Positions 10,967-19,665 of a DNA stretch of 64,000 bases are shown here, one piece after another. How positions within the stretch are numbered: position 1 is the stretch's first letter; each line of letters opens with the position of its first letter. The stretch is from assembly GCA_937995335.1 (NCBI GenBank), contig CALKIH010000037.1, positions 11,615-75,614 of the forward strand. Direction: 5' to 3'. The DNA is from UBA2357 sp002344625. Lineage in GTDB: Bacteria; Pseudomonadota; Gammaproteobacteria; Burkholderiales; Rhodocyclaceae. The translations under genes and the position numbers were made by a program. The notes below the pieces were generated by a model, which had not been told where the DNA came from, searched no databases, and worked only from the letters and a program-made list of their open reading frames with translations.

Positions 10967-11060
10967 GGCGGTCTCCTGGTTGGGGCGGTCACAGCTCCGG
11001 AGACCGTCCATGCGGGATGCAATCCGAAGGCCGCAGGCTTCTTCGGGTGCACGTCACGCA

Positions 11061-11160
11061 GGACATGCGCTCTTCTTTCGCCGGTACTAACCGGATCAAG
11101 TTCACGGGTTCGGTCGTTCGACCATCTCAGCGCGTTGTCGCACCCCGGAGCAGTTCGCGC
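11061..11160 (-). promoter_or_regulatory. TPP riboswitch (THI element) upstream of thiC
   Basis: Read on the minus strand, the leader contains CTGAGATGG followed by ACCCGTGAACTTGATCCGG, then TTAGTACCGGCGAAAGAAGAGC. These are the conserved pyrimidine-sensing (CUGAGA) and pyrophosphate-sensing (ACCUGAUC-like to GGGAA-like) blocks of the thi-box. It sits about 100 bp before the thiC start codon. A short hairpin (CCGAAG/CTTCGG) lies between aptamer and start and could be part of the expression platform. Boundaries are approximate. Confidence 0.93.
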
Positions 11161-11211
11161 AGTATATACGACAACGCTTGACAAACCGGCGAGAAATTTA
11201 TCGCGCCTTGT

Positions 11212-12189
11212 TCACCCGCCCCGCAGCGCCGGGCTCGCGGGCAGGTCGCACGCCGCCCGGTACTCGCGGGCGAGCCGCTCGACCAAGTCGGCGACCGCCG
11301 GTAAATCGTGGATGGTCGAGACCCCATGGCCGGCGCTCCAGACGTCGCGCCAGGCGCGGGCCTCGTCGGCGATGCCATGGATCTTGCCTTTGCCGGTGCC
11401 GGCGCTGAGCGCGGCGCGCTCGAATCCGGCCTGCGCGAGGCTCGGCCACATGAAGTTGGCGTTGGTGCCGGAGATCACGTCGGTATAGACGATCTCGGCG
11501 GCCGTGCACTCGAGCAGCATCGCCTTGTAGGCGGCATCGGCCATCGATTCGCGCGTGGCGATGAAGCGCGTGCCCATGTACGCGAAATCGGCCCCCAGGA
11601 CCTCGGCCGCGCGCACGCCCGCGCCGTCGGAGATCGCCCCCGCGAGCACCAGCACCCCGTGCCAGAACGCGCGAATCTCGCGCGCGAGGCTGATGGCGCT
11701 CTGGGTGCCGGCATGCCCCCCCGCCCCGCTCGCGACGGCGATGATTCCATCCACGCCGGCTGCGGCCGCCTTGCGCGCATGCTGGGCATGGATGACATCG
11801 GAGAATACAAGACCGCCGTACGCATGCACGCGCTCGACGACCTCGTCCGGGTGGCCGAGACTGGTGATGACGAAAGGCACCCGGTGCCGCTCGACCAGCG
11901 CAAGATCGTCGGCGAGGCGCGGGTTGGTGGCGTGCAGGATCAGATTCACGCCGTACGGCGCATGCGCTGAAGCCCGCCCGCCCGCGGCGCCCAGGGCGCC
12001 CAGGGCGCCCCCGATGCGTTCCAGCCATTCGTCCAGCTGAGCAGGAGTACGCGCATTGAGCGTGGGAAAGGTGCCGGCCACACCCGCCTTGCAGGTTTCG
12101 ATGACGAGATCCGGACCGGATACGAGGAACATCGGCGCGGCAATCGCGGGCAGGCTCAGCCTGCCCTTGAACACGGTCGGAATCGGCAT
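11212..12189 (-). CDS. Nitronate monooxygenase-like flavin oxidoreductase
   Basis: A 325-residue TIM-barrel flavoprotein of the 2-nitropropane dioxygenase/nitronate monooxygenase family. LPAIAAPMFLVSGPDLVIETCKAGVAGTFPTLNAR at the N-terminus, the GVDGIIAVASGAGGHAGT phosphate-binding loop, and VLGADFAYMGTRFIATRES are family blocks. The usual substrate is propionate 3-nitronate or a related nitronate, but many members are uncharacterised. It is divergent from the TRIC-type gene and lies beyond the thi riboswitch, so it is not part of the thi operon. Confidence 0.88.
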   Translation of the reverse strand: MPIPTVFKGRLSLPAIAAPMFLVSGPDLVIETCKAGVAGTFPTLNARTPAQLDEWLERIGGALGALGAAGGRASAHAPYGVNLILHATNPRLADDLALVERHRVPFVITSLGHPDEVVERVHAYGGLVFSDVIHAQHARKAAAAGVDGIIAVASGAGGHAGTQSAISLAREIRAFWHGVLVLAGAISDGAGVRAAEVLGADFAYMGTRFIATRESMADAAYKAMLLECTAAEIVYTDVISGTNANFMWPSLAQAGFERAALSAGTGKGKIHGIADEARAWRDVWSAGHGVSTIHDLPAVADLVERLAREYRAACDLPASPALRGG

Positions 12190-12306
12190 GCGCCCTCCGG
12201 CATGAAGTGGGTGGGAGGGCGAACTTTAGCATCGATGGGGCGCCAGCCGGACGGCAGGCGCGCCGGTGCAACGCTTGCGGCAGGGGGCGATGGTATTGTT
12301 CACACC

Positions 12307-12930
12307 ATGATTTCAGTCGACTCGCTTCTTTACGGGATCGCGCTCGCAGGGGTGGCGGTTCAAGCCTCGTCGGGGGTACTCGAGGCCGGGCGCCGGCCTT
12401 TCGACCTGTTCGGGATGGTCGTCGTCGCGCTCGCCGCCGCGCTGGGCGGCGGCACCTTGCGCGACGTCATGCTCGACCGCAAGGTTTTCTGGATCGCCGA
12501 TCAGAGTTACCTGACCGCCGCCGTGCTCGCGGGCCTGGCGACCTTCGCGCTGGTGCGGATCCGGGCGCTGCCACCCAAGCTCTTTTTGCTGCCGGACGCC
12601 GTCGGCCTGGCGCTGTTTACCGTGAGCGGCACCCAGGCCGCGCTGGCAATGGGCGCGCCTTGGCTGGTGGCAAGCCTGATGGGCGTGATCACCGGCGTGT
12701 TCGGCGGCATTCTGCGCGACGTGCTGTGCAACCAGATTCCGCTGGTATTCGTCGGTCAACTGTATGCGACCGCCTCCTGGGCCGGCGCGCTGCTGCTGGT
12801 CGGCCTGAGCCTGTGGGGCGGGGTCAGCCCGGGGTGGGCGGCGCTGGCCGGCGGGTCGCTGGTTTTGACGATCCGGCTGTGTGCGCTGGCGTTCGACTGG
12901 CGCCTGCCGGTCTTCGCCGTTCGCTCATGA
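12307..12930 (+). CDS. TRIC-type (UPF0126/YadS-like) membrane protein
   Basis: A 207-residue membrane protein with about seven hydrophobic helices arranged as two related halves. The glycine-rich motifs ALGGGTLRDVML and VFGGILRDVLC, one in each half, are the family signature. Bacterial TRIC homologues are trimeric cation channels or possible glycine carriers; the physiological role is not settled. The start ATG at 12307 is chosen because the upstream extension to 12202 is unconserved and hydrophilic. It converges on the AsmA-like gene. Confidence 0.88.
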   Translation: MISVDSLLYGIALAGVAVQASSGVLEAGRRPFDLFGMVVVALAAALGGGTLRDVMLDRKVFWIADQSYLTAAVLAGLATFALVRIRALPPKLFLLPDAVGLALFTVSGTQAALAMGAPWLVASLMGVITGVFGGILRDVLCNQIPLVFVGQLYATASWAGALLLVGLSLWGGVSPGWAALAGGSLVLTIRLCALAFDWRLPVFAVRS

Positions 12931-12972
12931 ACGCACGCCGCGGCTGCGACGGGCCGGCAGTCGCAGGTCGTG

Positions 12973-14346
12973 TCACGGGCGCATGCCGGCATTGATGTCG
13001 AGACGCGCATCCTGGCTGGTCAAGCCCCGGAACACGAGCGTGCCGACCCGCAGCTCGGCGGAGAGGGGCCAGTCCTGCCATCGCGGCAGGGATAGCCCGC
13101 CCGACGCCGCAGCGGACGCCTCCCCGGCGGGCAGGTAGGCGTCGAGCACCAGCCGGTCGAGCGCCATGCGCGCCGTGAGAAAGGGCGCCGGTGCCGACGA
13201 CCATGTCCAGGCGAGATCGAAACGGCTGTGGTCGAAACCGCCGTCGAACTGCCCCGACGCCGACCCGGCGGCGGGCTCGGCCCGGACCGCGCCGGCGAAC
13301 GTCAGCGCCAGTTGCGCCGCAGCATCGCGCGGATGAGGCAGCGACGCATGCCCGGCGCGCACCTTGGCTTCGATCACGTGCCCGCCCGCCCCGCCCCCGC
13401 CCGTGGCGTCGCCGCTCAGTTCGATCGAAACAGGCCCCGCCGCCGCCGCGAGACTCAGCGCCGCGTCGAGATCGTCGAGTGCCCACGATGCCTGCTCGAC
13501 ACGCCATGCGCTTGCACCCAGCCGGGCCAGAAGGCGGCCCTGGGCCGGCTCGCCGTCGATTTCCGCGCGCAGCCCGCGCCCGGCCAGCACACCCGCCATG
13601 GCGACGATTTCGTCCAAGCCCATCGTCACGGTCAGCGCACGCAATTGCTCGACGGCTCGTCCGCGCTCACCCATCCGCCCGTCCAGGGACAGGTTCAGCC
13701 TGGTGAGCCGAACGGCGTCGCCGCCAAGGTGCAGGCGGGCGTTTGCTTCCCCTTCCAGTGCCAGCGTCAATGGATTCGATGCGCTCAGGCGCGCCTTGAC
13801 GACGGCGTCGGCCCCATCGCCCCCACCGCCGGGCGCGAGCCCGAGCATGACGCGGTCGAACGCCAGTTCGAGCGCTGGCGCGGACACCTGCAGGCGCCCG
13901 TCGCTGACCGCCAGCTGGCGGAAGGGCAGCACCGTCTCGCCGCGATCGCCGGGTTGCGCGACCAGCCAGCCGGCGAAGTTCCACGCACCGTCCTCATCCT
14001 GCCGGACGAAAATCTCGGGGCGCTCGATCTCGAGCCGGGCCAGTGCCGGGCCGCCGGCCATGATCGCTTCGATGTCGAGCTCGGCTGTCACGCGTGCGAC
14101 CCGCGCCAGCGGGCTGCCCGCGGCGTCGGACAACGCGAGCCGATCGAGCACCAGCACAGGGATGGGCCACAACTGCCAAGCCGCCAGCCCGCCAATGCTC
14201 ACGCGGGGCACGACGAAGCGCTGCGCCTCGCGCTCGATCGCCGAGACCACCCAAGCCGGCCCGACAACGCGGGCCGTGATGGCCACGGCGGCGAGCAAGG
14301 CCAGGCCGGCCAGAACCACCGCCCAGGCGCGGCGAGCCCCGGGCAT
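12973..14346 (-). CDS. AsmA family protein
   Basis: A 457-residue protein with one N-terminal transmembrane segment (about residues 7-29) and a long beta-rich periplasmic part. VVPRVSIGGLAAWQLWPIPVLVLDRLALSD and RLEIERPEIFVRQDEDGAWNFA are typical AsmA N-terminal blocks. AsmA-like proteins are thought to bridge inner and outer membranes in phospholipid transport. It begins 2 bp after the CHASE2 kinase stop and is therefore very probably the last gene of the four-gene operon reaching back to 18668. Confidence 0.85.
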   Translation of the reverse strand: MPGARRAWAVVLAGLALLAAVAITARVVGPAWVVSAIEREAQRFVVPRVSIGGLAAWQLWPIPVLVLDRLALSDAAGSPLARVARVTAELDIEAIMAGGPALARLEIERPEIFVRQDEDGAWNFAGWLVAQPGDRGETVLPFRQLAVSDGRLQVSAPALELAFDRVMLGLAPGGGGDGADAVVKARLSASNPLTLALEGEANARLHLGGDAVRLTRLNLSLDGRMGERGRAVEQLRALTVTMGLDEIVAMAGVLAGRGLRAEIDGEPAQGRLLARLGASAWRVEQASWALDDLDAALSLAAAAGPVSIELSGDATGGGGAGGHVIEAKVRAGHASLPHPRDAAAQLALTFAGAVRAEPAAGSASGQFDGGFDHSRFDLAWTWSSAPAPFLTARMALDRLVLDAYLPAGEASAAASGGLSLPRWQDWPLSAELRVGTLVFRGLTSQDARLDINAGMRP

Positions 14347-14348
14347 GG

Positions 14349-16340
14349 TCAGGCGTCCGACCGGCGCGGCGCCGGCAGGTGCAGGGTGAAGGTGCTGCCC
14401 TCACCCGGCCGGCTCTGCACGCTGACCGAACCGCCATGGCGTTCGGCGACGGTTCTCACCATCAGCAGACCCAGGCCGATGCCGTCGAGCGCGCGGTTCT
14501 GCGCGGTCTGCAAGCGCGAAAAGCGCTGGAACAACCGCGCCTGCTGGTCTTCGGCAATGCCGACACCGCTGTCCTCCACGTCGACCGCCCACCCCCCCTC
14601 TTCGCCACGCAGCCGCACCGTGACCCACCCGCCTTCGGGCGTGTACTTGATCGCGTTGGTCAACAGGTTGAGGATCGCGCGGCGCAGCAGATCGGCGTCG
14701 CCGAGTATCGCGAAATCGGTTTCGCTGCCCTCCTCTCCAAGCGCGGCGCTCAGGCGCAGACGTTTCGCGTGCGCCAACGCCCATGCCTCATCCATGGCGT
14801 CCTGCACCAGCATCTCCAGGCCGAGTTCGGCGAACCGCAGCGGGTCGACGTCTTCGGCGCGGACGAGCCGCACCAGATTTTCGGCGAGTCCGAGCGCCGC
14901 CCGCGCGTTGCGATCGATGCGCGCGGCCAGGTCCGGGTCGTCGCCCAGCGCGCCTCCAGGCCCTCGCGCTTCGAGTGCCGTGACGATCGAAGCCAGCGGT
15001 GCACGCAGGTCGTGCGACAGGAAATGCATGGTCTCCTCGCGACTGCGGTGCAGTTCGCGCTGCCTGCGCGCCGCCTCGCGCAGCACGCCGATATGGTCGA
15101 CGAACGAATCGAAGCCACGTCCCTGACGTGGGGCATCCCGGGCCGCCGGGCCGTCGCTCACCGCCCGCAACGCATCGAGCTCCACGTCGAAGTAGCGCCG
15201 GCTGGCCTCGAGGCGGCGCCAGCTCCACAGCGGATAGGCGACGACACCGGCCAGGATTGCGGCCGCCGGCGGAATCCAGACATGCGCCAACGCCAACGCG
15301 GCCCAGGAGCCCATCAATACCAGCACGACATAGCCCAGCAAGGCGAGCAGGGTGGCACGCGGGCGGGTACGCAGCATCGCGATCAGCAACCCGAGCAGCA
15401 GCAGCGCCGACAGCAGCGCCGTCATCCATGCCGGCGCATTGCTGACGATATCACCGCGACGCAGCGCGCCCAGCACGTTCGCGTGCACCTCCACACCCGG
15501 CATCAGGCCCGAGTGGCCGGAGGTCGGAGTGGGCACCATGTCGCCCATGCCGACCGCGGTGGTTCCGACCAGGACCACCGCGTCTCGAAGCACCGCATCG
15601 GGGACCTCGCCGCGCAGGACGTCGACATACGACACGTGCCGGAAGGTTCCGGGGGGTCCGCTGAACGGGATCCGCATCCAGTCGGCGCGCCGCCATCCAC
15701 CCGCGGGTTCGTCCGCCCCCCCGCGCGGGCGCGGATAGCGCGCGGCAATCTCGGGCTGGTCGAGGGCGAGCGCGGCCAGCGCGAGCTGCGCATGGCGGGG
15801 AAAGCCGAGCCCTTCCCACAGATATACGCTGCGCGCGATTCCGTCGGGATCGAGTTCGATGTGAATATGCCCGAGGCCGGCCGCCACCGCGGCGAAGCGC
15901 TCGTCCGGCATGCCCTCGCGATCGCTGCGGGCGGCATGGGTCGCGTGGGTGACCGGCAGGATCACCCGGCCCTGGCTCGCCATCGCCCGCGCAAGAGCCG
16001 CATCACCACGAATGTCGTCGTGCGCCGGCTCATGCAGGATGATGTCGAACGCGATCACCCGCACCCCCTGGCTGGCCAAGCGGTCGACCAGGCCGGCATG
16101 CACCGCCCTGCGCCATGGCCAGCGCCCGATCTCGGCCAGGCTGCGATCGTCGATCGCGACGATCACGATGTCGGTGTCGGGGGGGCGCTGCAGCGCATCC
16201 AGTCCGGCGTCGTAAATCACGCCGTCGAAGCGCCACAGCCAGTTCATGTGGATGGTCAGGAGCGCGAAGCCGAGACAGAAGCCGGAGACCACGAACCATT
16301 CGCCCAGCGTCCTGCCACCCCCCTTGAGCAAGCGAATCAC
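14349..16340 (-). CDS. CHASE2-domain sensor histidine kinase
   Basis: A 663-residue membrane kinase. One N-terminal helix precedes an extracytoplasmic CHASE2 domain (about 40-290; PPDTDIVIVAIDDRSLAEIGRWPW is diagnostic). A bundle of hydrophobic helices (about 300-375) follows, then the dimerisation domain with H-box LSHDLRAPLASIV near residue 440, and a HATPase_c domain with N-box LLTNAIKYTPEGG, G1 VEDSGVGIAED and G2 GIGLGLLMV. All catalytic boxes look intact. The signal is unknown. It starts 4 bp after the LysM/FecR gene and presumably phosphorylates the regulator at 17970-18668. Confidence 0.95.
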   Translation of the reverse strand: MIRLLKGGGRTLGEWFVVSGFCLGFALLTIHMNWLWRFDGVIYDAGLDALQRPPDTDIVIVAIDDRSLAEIGRWPWRRAVHAGLVDRLASQGVRVIAFDIILHEPAHDDIRGDAALARAMASQGRVILPVTHATHAARSDREGMPDERFAAVAAGLGHIHIELDPDGIARSVYLWEGLGFPRHAQLALAALALDQPEIAARYPRPRGGADEPAGGWRRADWMRIPFSGPPGTFRHVSYVDVLRGEVPDAVLRDAVVLVGTTAVGMGDMVPTPTSGHSGLMPGVEVHANVLGALRRGDIVSNAPAWMTALLSALLLLGLLIAMLRTRPRATLLALLGYVVLVLMGSWAALALAHVWIPPAAAILAGVVAYPLWSWRRLEASRRYFDVELDALRAVSDGPAARDAPRQGRGFDSFVDHIGVLREAARRQRELHRSREETMHFLSHDLRAPLASIVTALEARGPGGALGDDPDLAARIDRNARAALGLAENLVRLVRAEDVDPLRFAELGLEMLVQDAMDEAWALAHAKRLRLSAALGEEGSETDFAILGDADLLRRAILNLLTNAIKYTPEGGWVTVRLRGEEGGWAVDVEDSGVGIAEDQQARLFQRFSRLQTAQNRALDGIGLGLLMVRTVAERHGGSVSVQSRPGEGSTFTLHLPAPRRSDA

Positions 16341-16344
16341 GGCA

Positions 16345-17958
16345 TCACAGCGCCAGGACCGGAATCAGCAACAGCGGCCAGGGGAAGCCGGGGCCCAGAT
16401 CGACCTTGTGCGCGCCGCTCCATTCGCTCACGAAGCCGTCCGGATCGATGGCGCGCACCCGGATGTAGTGGATGCCGCTGACCGGACGCGCCAGCGTCAC
16501 CTCGGGTACGTCGGTGGTGCCGGCGGCCCGCGGTGATTCGAAGCCGGCGTCCGGCCCGAACTGGTAGTCGAAGCGTTGCCCCGGCTGCCCCGACCACGAG
16601 AAGCTGATCCGGTTGCCCTCGACCACCGGGTCGGTCGGCGGCGCCTGCGCGGGTCGCACTTCCAGCGGCACCGGATCCGACCATGGGCCGCGATCACCGC
16701 CCGGGTTTACGGTAGCCACCCGCCACGCATAGCGTCCAGGGGCCAGGTCGATCGTGGTGCGGGTGGCCTCGAGTTCGCGCCGGATGACGCCATCACCGTC
16801 CGGCCGGCCGTCGGGCGCAAGCTCGAACAGGTATGCGGCGCCTTCGGGGGCGTCCGTCCAGCCGAGTGCCACCTCACCGGCCGACACGACGCCATCCACC
16901 GGCGGGAACAAGGAAAACGGCGGCTCGGGTCTGGCCGCGAGCCGGAACAGATGCTCCGCATCGAAACCCTCGAGACCGCGTGCATCGATACCCCGCACCA
17001 TGAGCCGGTACTCGCCGTCCGCCAGACCCGCGATACGCACTTCGTCCCCTTCGATCCGTTCGTCGAAGAGCGTCGGCGCCGGCACTCGACCGACCGGCGC
17101 CACCCGCACGCGCCAGGCGTCGACGCCCGCCCGATCAGGCAGCTGGACCCTCAACATCGGGCGGTCGAACAGCACCGGCAACGCCCCGAGTCGTGGTGCC
17201 CCGGGCAAGGCCACCGGACCGGCGGAGCGGGCACCGGGCGCAATCGCCATGCCCGTTCCGGCCTTCACCAGGCGGGTCGTGCCGGACTTGGCCGTCACTT
17301 CTACGCTGCCCTGCGTAACCTCGGCACGGCTGGTTTGTTCGCCGGCGTCCCAGGCCACCCGAAAATCGGTGCCGCGCACGCCGATCACCGCCGTCGGGGT
17401 GTCGATCCGGTAGCGGGCGGATGGGCCGCGCTGGGGCGCGACCCGCGATTCGACCCGGCCGCTTTCGAGACGCAGGCGCAGATCCTGCAGCCGGTTGGCG
17501 CGAAAACCATTGAGGCGCTCGATCGTGGCCGACGAGCGCGCGGGCAGCGCGAGCTCGGAGCCATCCGGCAGCTGCAGGGTGATATGGCCGTCGTCGCCGG
17601 TCGCAAGCGCCGATCCGGCGCCGACGCGCATGCCGGCGCTGGCGTCCCGGCCATCGATCTTCGCGTCTCCCGCCACCGCAGCCACCACGCCGCTGCGCGG
17701 CAGGGGTTTCAACAATCCAACCGGAATGCGCAGTTCGAGCCCCACGGGAAGCTTCAGCGGATCCGCGATGCCGTTGAGCGCCTGTATCCGGACCCAGTCG
17801 CTCGGACGAATCAGCATCGCGGTGCCCAGGTCGATCAGGGTGTCGCCCGGCTCGGTCCGGTAGGTGATCTCATCGGCCGCGAGCGCCGCCGGCACGGCCG
17901 CGGTCACGCACAGCGCAGCGAGGGCCGCCAACCCACGCTTGAGGCGGGCTGCATTCAT
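16345..17958 (-). CDS. LysM and FecR domain envelope protein
   Basis: A 537-residue exported protein. A signal peptide (1-28, ending …AAL-AADE) is followed by a LysM-like domain (ITYRTEPGDTLIDLGTAMLIRP, about 30-85), which binds peptidoglycan in other proteins. A FecR domain (about 110-215, with AVIGVRGTDFRV) comes next, then fibronectin-type repeats (about 340-510) and a short hydrophobic tail. No FecI-type sigma factor or TonB receptor is near, so a classic FecIR role is unlikely. Its place between a response regulator and a CHASE2 kinase suggests an envelope-sensing partner. Confidence 0.9.
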   Translation of the reverse strand: MNAARLKRGLAALAALCVTAAVPAALAADEITYRTEPGDTLIDLGTAMLIRPSDWVRIQALNGIADPLKLPVGLELRIPVGLLKPLPRSGVVAAVAGDAKIDGRDASAGMRVGAGSALATGDDGHITLQLPDGSELALPARSSATIERLNGFRANRLQDLRLRLESGRVESRVAPQRGPSARYRIDTPTAVIGVRGTDFRVAWDAGEQTSRAEVTQGSVEVTAKSGTTRLVKAGTGMAIAPGARSAGPVALPGAPRLGALPVLFDRPMLRVQLPDRAGVDAWRVRVAPVGRVPAPTLFDERIEGDEVRIAGLADGEYRLMVRGIDARGLEGFDAEHLFRLAARPEPPFSLFPPVDGVVSAGEVALGWTDAPEGAAYLFELAPDGRPDGDGVIRRELEATRTTIDLAPGRYAWRVATVNPGGDRGPWSDPVPLEVRPAQAPPTDPVVEGNRISFSWSGQPGQRFDYQFGPDAGFESPRAAGTTDVPEVTLARPVSGIHYIRVRAIDPDGFVSEWSGAHKVDLGPGFPWPLLLIPVLAL

Positions 17959-17969
17959 CCTCGGCCCGC

Positions 17970-18668
17970 CTAGGTGCGCGCCAGCGCCTCGGTTCTCTCG
18001 AGACGGTAGCCGTAGTTGTATGTCGGCGTCAGCCGATAGCCCATTTCGGGTCGTAGCTGCAATTTGCTGCGGACCCGGCTCACATGGGTATCCACGGTGC
18101 GGGTCGCGACCGAGGGATTGCGGCCCCAGACGGCCTCAAGCAGATGCCCGCGCGACACCAGCCGGCCGAGGTTGCGGAACATGAACAAGGCCAGATCGAA
18201 TTCCTTGTCGGTCAGTTCGGTCACGACACCGTCGACCACCACGCACTTTCGCTTGAGATCGAAGCTGTACGGTCCCTCGACGTAGGCCTCTCCCCCCAGG
18301 GCGGGCTGGGTGCGGCGCAGGATCGCTTCCATGCGCGCCAGCAATTCGGCATGACGTACCGGCTTGACCACATAGTCGTCGGCACCGCCGTGCAAGGCCG
18401 ACACGATGTCCTCTTCGGCGTCGCGGGCCGTCACGAACATCACCGGCGACAGGTCTCGCCGGTCGTTGCGCATCCAATGCAGGACGTCCCGCCCCTGGAT
18501 GTCCGGCAGGTTGCCGTCGAGCAGGCACAGGTCGAAGCTCTCGCGCGCGAGAAGGCGCATGAAATCGCGGGCCGTTCCGAATTCGTATACCACGTAGCCT
18601 GCCTGGGTGAGCCATTCGACCATCAGGGCCCGCATATCGGGGTCATCTTCAAGCACCGAAACTCTCAT
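17970..18668 (-). CDS. OmpR-family response regulator
   Basis: A 232-residue two-domain regulator. The receiver has the acidic pair at 8-9, phosphoacceptor D51 in CLLDGNLPD, T80 in FVTAR and K102 in DDYVVKPV. The C-terminal winged helix reads LTDKEFDLALFMFRNLGRLVSR and TRTVDTHVSRVRSKL. The ATG at 18666-18668 is chosen over one five codons upstream because a GGAGA ribosome-binding site lies directly before it. It is the first gene of the operon with the LysM/FecR protein, CHASE2 kinase and AsmA-like protein. Confidence 0.95.
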   Translation of the reverse strand: MRVSVLEDDPDMRALMVEWLTQAGYVVYEFGTARDFMRLLARESFDLCLLDGNLPDIQGRDVLHWMRNDRRDLSPVMFVTARDAEEDIVSALHGGADDYVVKPVRHAELLARMEAILRRTQPALGGEAYVEGPYSFDLKRKCVVVDGVVTELTDKEFDLALFMFRNLGRLVSRGHLLEAVWGRNPSVATRTVDTHVSRVRSKLQLRPEMGYRLTPTYNYGYRLERTEALART

Positions 18669-18736
18669 GTCTTTCTCCGGCAATGCCTCGTTCTACTCAT
18701 TTCAGTCGCGTCGTCAATGCTGCCTGCGATACGCCC

Positions 18737-19402
18737 TCAGGCGTCGCCGGCCTGGCGTGCCAACGCCGCATCGCCGACATGGGGATTGCCGCGGCGCTCC
18801 CTGCCGAACGACGACACCGGCCCGTGCCCCGGAATGAACGAGATGTCGTCCCCGAGCGGGAAGAGTTTCTCGCGTATGGACTTGACCAGCGCGGCATGGT
18901 CGCCGCGCGGAAAATCGGTCCGGCCGATCGATCCCGCGAACAGCACGTCGCCCACGACCGCCAGCTTCGACTCGGCCTGATGGAAAACGACATGCCCCGG
19001 CGTATGCCCGGGGGTATGGATCACGTCCAGCCGCGCCTGCCCGACCGTCACCTGATCGCCGTCGCGCAGCCAGCGATCCGGCTCGAAGGTCTCGCCCCCC
19101 GGGAAGCCGAACATCCGCCCCTGCTGGACCATGTTCTCGATCCAGAAACGGTCGTCCGCGTGCGGACCTTCGATCGGCACGCCGAGCGAACGCGCCAACT
19201 CCGCGGTGCCGCCCGCGTGATCGATGTGCCCGTGGGTGATCAGGATCTTCTCCACCGTGAGCCCCAAGCGACTCACCGCCGCAAGTATCCGGCCGAGATC
19301 GCCGCCCGGATCGACAACCGCGGCACGGCGCGTCGCGACGCACCACAGGATGCTGCAGTTTTGCGCAAAGGCGGTGACCGGAACGATATGGCTTTCAATC
19401 AT
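18737..19402 (-). CDS. Metallo-beta-lactamase-fold hydrolase (glyoxalase II-like)
   Basis: A 221-residue protein with the metal-binding THGHIDHAGG motif (HXHXDH) near residue 58, a later HTPGHTPGHVVF histidine and the GDVLFAGSIGRTDFPRGD aspartate region. These define a short glyoxalase-II-like hydrolase such as YcbL. The likely reaction is thioester or lactoylglutathione hydrolysis, but substrate is not fixed by sequence. The ATG at 19400-19402 places the inverted repeat at 19416-19439 in the leader; an alternative start at 19423 lies inside that repeat. Confidence 0.9.
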   Translation of the reverse strand: MIESHIVPVTAFAQNCSILWCVATRRAAVVDPGGDLGRILAAVSRLGLTVEKILITHGHIDHAGGTAELARSLGVPIEGPHADDRFWIENMVQQGRMFGFPGGETFEPDRWLRDGDQVTVGQARLDVIHTPGHTPGHVVFHQAESKLAVVGDVLFAGSIGRTDFPRGDHAALVKSIREKLFPLGDDISFIPGHGPVSSFGRERRGNPHVGDAALARQAGDA

Positions 19403-19415
19403 TTGGGCAGACACG

Positions 19416-19439
19416 GGCGTCATTGTCGTGAATGACGCC
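19416..19439. repeat. Perfect 9-bp inverted repeat before the MBL-fold gene
   Basis: GGCGTCATT and AATGACGCC are exact reverse complements separated by six bases (GTCGTG). The repeat lies immediately upstream of the preferred start codon of the hydrolase gene and covers the alternative start. It could be an operator or an mRNA hairpin; nothing in the sequence decides between these. Confidence 0.6.
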
Positions 19440-19665
19440 GAGTGTACCTTCGTATCCGGTCGAGCGTGGCGGAAGCTGTCACGCCCGAATGGCCAAAAAC
19501 GTCAAATTTTGTGCGAAAGACGATAAACACCGACAAATATCGGCAAAAACCCGATCGAGCACGCGGCTTGCCATCTTCTCGCGCAGATGGGCGCGGGGTG
19601 CGGTCGCGATCCACCCCGATCGGCCGCCCGGCACGCGCTCTCGCGCCGGTCCGGGCGCCGCGACT

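Noticed and set aside
16345..17958. A FecIR-type iron-uptake regulator
   Set aside because: The FecR domain is combined with LysM and fibronectin-like parts, and there is no sigma factor or TonB-dependent receptor gene nearby.
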